A DNA stretch of 64,000 nt from Buchnera aphidicola (Schlechtendalia chinensis) (lineage in GTDB: Bacteria > Pseudomonadota > Gammaproteobacteria > Enterobacterales > Enterobacteriaceae). Below the pieces are notes generated by a model. That model saw only the letters and a program-made list of their open reading frames with translations. It did no database searches and was not told the origin of the DNA. Positions within the stretch are counted from its first letter, which is position 1. Each line of letters starts with the position of its first letter. The DNA is taken from contig NZ_CP011299.1 in assembly GCF_001648115.1 (NCBI RefSeq), positions 124,001 to 188,000 of the forward strand, given 5' to 3'. Made by a program: the position numbers and the translations under genes. This document shows positions 59,800-64,000 of the stretch, one piece after another.

Positions 59800-59859
59800 T
59801 GTGAAATTTTTAAAATTTAAAAACTATATAAAAATTCTAGTGTTCATGGAGTTGATTTT

Positions 59860-62013
59860 ATGCGTACTTTAATGTTAGTTCCTATATGTAAAAATTTTGG
59901 ATTAACGACTTTAATTTTAGGATTAATTAAAAAATTTCAAAAAAATGGTCGTAAAGTCAAATTTTTTAAACCAATTTTAAAAAATTTGTATAATGATAGT
60001 AGTGGTATGGATCATACTACAGAAATTTTAACGAAAATGTGTTCTATAGAATGTCTTACTCCAATTAATATTACTTGCATAGATAATTTTTTTATGGAAG
60101 GTAATAAAACAAATATTATAGAAAGTATTTTATTAAAAATAAATTCTGAAAAAAATTTTAGTGATATTATGCTTATAGAAGGTATACACTATAAGCATTC
60201 TTTTTTCTTATCTAATTTGATAAATTATGAAATCGCGCAAGCAATAAATGCGGAAATTATTTTCTTTAGTACTTTAGAAAGACATAATGTATCTGATATT
60301 GAGAATGTAATTAACATTATTAATCAATATTTTTTATCAAAGAAAAATATTAATATTCGAGGTATTATTTTAAACAACGTTAAAACTCTAGAATTAAATT
60401 TATTTAATGATATTTCTAGATATAGTAGTAGTATTGAAATTAGTAAAGAAGTCAATGATACTTATTCTCTTTGGAAAAAATTATCATATAAATATTTTAA
60501 CATTCCAATGTTAGGATATATTCCATGGAATTCGAAACTAATTGAACCGACTATAGATGAGATAGCAAATTATCTTCGTGCAGATGTCATTAGTCAATGT
60601 GATTTGGGTTCTTTTTTTATTAAATTTGTTTTAATGTATAAAAAAAAAAAATTACTACAGTATTGTAATAATTATTTTTCTAATTCCGTCTTAATATCAT
60701 CTTTAAATGATTTTTATAATTTTGATGATTTAGAGAATACTTTTAAAGACATAAATTATAGTGGTTTTTCTAATGTAATATTATTAACAAATGTTACTTT
60801 GTGTTTTAAAAATTTTGTAAAAGCTAGTAACCTTTTTAAAAAAATAAATTTTTCTGTTTTGTTAGTAGAACAAGATATTATACAAACAATTTTGTTATTG
60901 AGAAGATTTGATTTTAAAATTTCTACTAAAAATTTTAAAAAGTTTAAAGTAGTTCAAGAGTACGTTTCAAATTATGTTAATGATAATATTATAAGTTTAT
61001 TTAAAAATTTAAACACATATAAATATCAAATGTGTCCATCTGTTTTTATTCACAATATAATGAGTTTATCTAAAGTTAAGAAAAAGACAATTATTCTTCC
61101 TGAAGGAAAAGAATTACGAATTATCAAAGCAGCTTCTATTTGCGCTGATCAAAATATAGCAACTTGTGTATTACTAGGAAATCCAAGAGAGATTATTGAA
61201 ATTTTTAAATTTAATAACATAAAATTTAAATCTAATATAAAAATTTTAGATCCAGAATTAGTGCGGGATAATTATATTGAACGTTTAATATATTTACGAA
61301 AGAAATACAAAATAACTATTGAAAATGCAAAAAAAATTCTTAAAGATGATACTGTATTGTCTACTTTAATATTAGAATCCGGTATAGTTGACGGTTTAGT
61401 GTCTGGATCAGCTAATACTACATCTAGTACAATTCTTCCTGCTTTGCAGCTTATTAAAGTGTCGAAAAATAATTCTTTAATATCCTCTGTTTTTTTTATG
61501 TTGTTGTCTGATCATGTATTGTTGTATGCAGATTGTGCTATTAATCCTGATCCAAATGCTAATCAATTAGCTGAGATAGCAATTCAGTCTGCTAACACTG
61601 CTATGTCATTTGGAATACTTCCTAAAATAGCAATGTTATCTTATGCAACTGGGACGTCTAGTAATGGTATAAAAATAGATAAAGTTAGAGAAGCTACAAA
61701 CATTGTGAAAAAAAAATTTCCTAATCTCATTGTAGAAGGTCCTATTCAATATGACGCAGCAATAGATAATATAGTTTCAAGATTAAAATGTCCTAGTTCT
61801 GTTGTTGGTGGAGATGCAACAGTTTTCATATTTCCTGATCTTAATTCAGGGAACATTACATATAAAGCAGTTCAGAGATCGACGAATACTATTGCTATTG
61901 GACCAATATTGCAAGGAATTAATAAACCAGTTAACGATTTATCTCGAGGAGCATCAGTTCAAGATATTGTATATACAATTGCTATTACAGCAATACAATG
62001 CTCGCAAAAATGA
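59860..62013 (+). CDS. pta: Phosphate acetyltransferase (long form)
   Basis: Interconverts acetyl-CoA and acetyl phosphate. The 717 residues (E. coli 714) hold the N-terminal P-loop-like domain (diverged here), the DRTGG domain (about 215-340) and the C-terminal catalytic domain from about 400: KTIILPEGKELRIIKAA near 408, VDGLVSGSANTT near 510, DCAINPDPNANQLAEIAIQSA near 560 and the TYKAVQRS tail. A run of twelve A (60640-60651) lies in the middle domain, in frame. Confidence 0.96.
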   Translation: MRTLMLVPICKNFGLTTLILGLIKKFQKNGRKVKFFKPILKNLYNDSSGMDHTTEILTKMCSIECLTPINITCIDNFFMEGNKTNIIESILLKINSEKNFSDIMLIEGIHYKHSFFLSNLINYEIAQAINAEIIFFSTLERHNVSDIENVINIINQYFLSKKNINIRGIILNNVKTLELNLFNDISRYSSSIEISKEVNDTYSLWKKLSYKYFNIPMLGYIPWNSKLIEPTIDEIANYLRADVISQCDLGSFFIKFVLMYKKKKLLQYCNNYFSNSVLISSLNDFYNFDDLENTFKDINYSGFSNVILLTNVTLCFKNFVKASNLFKKINFSVLLVEQDIIQTILLLRRFDFKISTKNFKKFKVVQEYVSNYVNDNIISLFKNLNTYKYQMCPSVFIHNIMSLSKVKKKTIILPEGKELRIIKAASICADQNIATCVLLGNPREIIEIFKFNNIKFKSNIKILDPELVRDNYIERLIYLRKKYKITIENAKKILKDDTVLSTLILESGIVDGLVSGSANTTSSTILPALQLIKVSKNNSLISSVFFMLLSDHVLLYADCAINPDPNANQLAEIAIQSANTAMSFGILPKIAMLSYATGTSSNGIKIDKVREATNIVKKKFPNLIVEGPIQYDAAIDNIVSRLKCPSSVVGGDATVFIFPDLNSGNITYKAVQRSTNTIAIGPILQGINKPVNDLSRGASVQDIVYTIAITAIQCSQK
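60640..60651 (+). repeat. Homopolymer A12 inside pta
   Basis: Twelve A encoding four Lys after Met-Tyr, in the correct frame. It is the second longest coding A run found in the window. Confidence 0.88.
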
Positions 62014-62079
62014 CGAATAAAAGTAAATATTAATTGAATTATTTTTCTAACAAATGCATTATTGAACTTTTATAACGTT

Positions 62080-62346
62080 TTAAATTTCTATTTCAATATT
62101 ACCTTTAGCTATACAGCAACACGGGAAAATTTCTCCTGGATTATAAAATGCTAAAGGAAGTTTTTTATTGTTGTAATATATTTTTCCTTTTATTAATATA
62201 ATTTTACACATTCCGCAATATCCTTGTTTACATTGATATTTTACGTCTATATAGTTTAATTGTAATACTGAAAGTAATGAAATTTCATTTTCTTCATAGT
62301 AGATGGTATAATTTTTATTATTAATTTTAATAGTTGAATATAACAT
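62080..62346 (-). CDS. yfaE: YfaE, 2Fe-2S ferredoxin for ribonucleotide reductase maintenance
   Basis: An 88-residue plant-type ferredoxin (E. coli 84). Cluster ligands are in YQCKQGYCGMCKI (three Cys near 38-47) and PCCCIAKG near 76. It helps regenerate the diferric tyrosyl radical of NrdB. Its ATG abuts the nrdB stop, keeping the nrdA-nrdB-yfaE order of E. coli. Confidence 0.94.
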   Translation of the reverse strand: MLYSTIKINNKNYTIYYEENEISLLSVLQLNYIDVKYQCKQGYCGMCKIILIKGKIYYNNKKLPLAFYNPGEIFPCCCIAKGNIEIEI

Positions 62347-63477
62347 TTATAATTTAAATTTATTAAATTCAGAATCGCTAATATCAGAGTTAATTTGTCC
62401 TATTAGATAAGAACTAACAGAAATTTCTTGTGGTGCTACTTGAATATTATCCGAAATTAGCCAAGAATTTATCCATGGAATAGGATTAGAGGTAATTGGA
62501 AAAGGTGTGGGTAATCCAATAGCATTCATACGAATATTAGTAATGTATTCAATATATTGCGATAAAATTTCTTTATTTAATCCTAACATAGATCCGTTTT
62601 GAAATAAATATTCTGCCCACAATTTTTCTTGCTTAGAAACTGAAACAAATAGTTTAAAACATTCTGAATGGCATTCATCAAAAATTTCAGACATTTCCTC
62701 GCTATTTTTTTTATTCTTTAGTATGTTTAGAATATGTTGAGTCCCAGTAAGATGTAATGCTTCATCTCTAGCAATTAATCTTATAATTTTTGCATTTCCT
62801 TCCATAATTTCCCTTTCTGCAAATGCGAACGAACATGCAAAACTTACATAAAATCGAATAGCTTCTAATGCATTTACACTAATTACACAGAGATATAATA
62901 ACTTTTTGAGTTCGTGTAAGTTTACTACAATTTTTTTTCCATTAATGACATGTATTCCTTCTCCTAATAAATGCCAATAGCTAGTCATTTGAATAAGATT
63001 ATCGTAATATTTAGAAATATCTTGTGCTCTACTCGCTATATTTTTATTGTTTACTATGTCATCAAATATTAATGATGGAGTATTTATTATGTTTCTAATT
63101 ATATGAGTATACGATCGCGAATGAATAGTTTCTGAAAAAGACCATGTTTCTATCCATGTTTCTAGTTCAGGTAATGAAACAATTGGTAGAAATGCAACAT
63201 TTGGACTCCTTCCTTGAATAGAATCTAGTAATGTTTGATATTTAAGATTACTAATAAAAATGTGTTTTTCGTGTTCTGGAAGATTTTGAAAGTCAATTGA
63301 ATCTTGCGATAAATCTACTTCTTCTGGTCTCCAAAAGAAAGATAGTTGTTTTTCTATGAGTTTTTCAAAAATTTCATATTTCTGTTGATCGTATCTCGAA
63401 ATATTGACGGATTGTCCAAAGAACATAGGTTCAAATAACTGATTATTTTTTTTTCTAGAAAATGTTGTGTATGCCAT
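62347..63477 (-). CDS. nrdB: Ribonucleoside-diphosphate reductase beta subunit (class Ia)
   Basis: Holds the diferric tyrosyl radical cofactor. The 376 residues equal E. coli NrdB. Iron ligands are Asp85, Glu116 and His119, with the Glu/His of the second half in [20 protein letters not shown]; the radical Tyr is at 123 (SYTHI). The family start MAYTTFS lies at 63477 behind aggaag; an ATG ten codons upstream is not needed. nrdA lies 63 bases upstream. Confidence 0.96.
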   Translation of the reverse strand: MAYTTFSRKKNNQLFEPMFFGQSVNISRYDQQKYEIFEKLIEKQLSFFWRPEEVDLSQDSIDFQNLPEHEKHIFISNLKYQTLLDSIQGRSPNVAFLPIVSLPELETWIETWSFSETIHSRSYTHIIRNIINTPSLIFDDIVNNKNIASRAQDISKYYDNLIQMTSYWHLLGEGIHVINGKKIVVNLHELKKLLYLCVISVNALEAIRFYVSFACSFAFAEREIMEGNAKIIRLIARDEALHLTGTQHILNILKNKKNSEEMSEIFDECHSECFKLFVSVSKQEKLWAEYLFQNGSMLGLNKEILSQYIEYITNIRMNAIGLPTPFPITSNPIPWINSWLISDNIQVAPQEISVSSYLIGQINSDISDSEFNKFKL

Positions 63478-63540
63478 ATAGATAGCTTCCTGTAAAATAA
63501 CAATCATTATACATTATTAGCTTGAATATAATGTGGAAAT

Positions 63541-64000
63541 TTATATTTCACAAGCACCGTTATTACAACTGTTATTATTTGTAAGATTTAAGAGTTCTGT
63601 TTGACAGTCTTTAGCGTCGTCTCTAGTATTTTGATAATATAGCGTTTTTATTCCTAGTCTATAAGCAGTTAACAAATCTATAATTAGTTGTTTCATAGGT
63701 ATCTTATTATCTGAGAAAGTTTTAGGATCGTAATTAGTATTAGCAGAAATAGATTGATCTATAAATTTTTGCATAATGCTGGCAAGTTGCAAATATCCGA
63801 TGTTATTTGGAATATTCCACAATAATTCATAGTTCTTTTTTAATTTTTTGTATTCAGGAACAACTTGTCGTAACATGCCATCTTTTGAAGCTTTTATGCT
63901 AACGAATCCTCTGGGTGGTTCTATACCATTTGTAGCGTTAGAAATTTGAGAAGAAGTTTCTGATGGCATTAATGCTGATAATGTAGAATTTCTTAGTCCA
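63541..64000 (-). CDS. nrdA: Ribonucleoside-diphosphate reductase alpha subunit, C-terminal part
   Basis: Only the last roughly 150 residues are inside the window; the gene continues beyond 64000. LSALMPSETSSQISNATNGI, DQSISANTNYDP, the radical-transfer Tyr pair in KTLYYQNTRD and the C-terminal redox Cys pair (two Cys, CNNGACEI) identify class Ia NrdA. It reduces ribonucleoside diphosphates with NrdB downstream. Confidence 0.96.
   Translation of the reverse strand, partial: GLRNSTLSALMPSETSSQISNATNGIEPPRGFVSIKASKDGMLRQVVPEYKKLKKNYELLWNIPNNIGYLQLASIMQKFIDQSISANTNYDPKTFSDNKIPMKQLIIDLLTAYRLGIKTLYYQNTRDDAKDCQTELLNLTNNNSCNNGACEI

Noticed and set aside
1-64000. CRISPR arrays, insertion sequences, prophage or toxin-antitoxin modules
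   Set aside because: No regularly spaced repeats, transposase-like frames, terminal repeats or foreign-composition islands were seen; every sizeable gene has a core enterobacterial homologue.

Overview
The window is a very AT-rich, gene-dense piece of a reduced gammaproteobacterial genome. Almost every protein aligns over its full length with an Escherichia coli homologue, and local E. coli operon order survives (thrS-infC-rpmI-rplT-pheS-pheT, ribF-ileS-lspA-ispH, nuoA to nuoN, prfA-prmC-sirB1, ackA-pta, nrdA-nrdB-yfaE). Transposons, prophages, CRISPR arrays, tRNA and rRNA genes are all absent. Gene content, AT bias and long homopolymer A tracts fit the obligate aphid endosymbiont Buchnera aphidicola. 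I did not fix the strain; a lineage diverged from the pea-aphid strain is plausible.

Layout. 0.3-10.6 kb (+): ydiK, aroH, thrS, infC (AUU start), rpmI, rplT, terminator, pheS, pheT, yajC. 10.6-12.0 kb: a 1.45 kb stretch with no recognisable gene. 12.0-15.0 kb (-): glyS, glyQ. 15.2-19.5 kb: nfo, rplY, yabI (-), ksgA, apaH. 19.5-30.7 kb (-): ribF, ileS, lspA, ispH, dapB, carA, carB, folA (listed in transcription order). 30.9-34.6 kb: rpsT (+), then dnaK-dnaJ (-) behind a sequence closely matching a sigma-32 heat-shock promoter. 34.7-49.7 kb (+): the 13-gene nuo operon for NADH dehydrogenase I. 50.1-64 kb: folC, cvpA, prs (-), ispE (-), prfA, prmC, sirB1, nadE (-), ackA, pta, yfaE (-), nrdB (-), nrdA (-, cut by the window edge).

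Together the genes cover translation (four aminoacyl-tRNA synthetases, initiation factor 3, release factor 1 and its methylase, four ribosomal proteins, a 16S rRNA methylase), respiration, acetate and acetyl-phosphate metabolism, nucleotide precursors (prs, carAB, ribonucleotide reductase), cofactors (folA, folC, nadE, ribF), isoprenoid precursors (ispE, ispH), amino-acid synthesis (aroH, dapB, carAB) and chaperones.

Most notable: three genes of central metabolism (ribF, ispE, ackA) are each interrupted by a single frameshift lying exactly in a run of 9-11 A on the coding strand, while the rest of each reading frame is conserved. This is the pattern expected if RNA-polymerase slippage on poly(A) rescues them. 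Separately, threonyl-tRNA synthetase has lost all four classical editing-site residues and the phenylalanyl-tRNA synthetase beta subunit has lost key editing residues, whereas isoleucyl-tRNA synthetase keeps its own. Rare start codons (AUU in infC, UUG in carA, GUG in prs, prfA, nuoF, nuoH) and several long perfect inverted repeats are also present. I found no wholly new multi-gene system.
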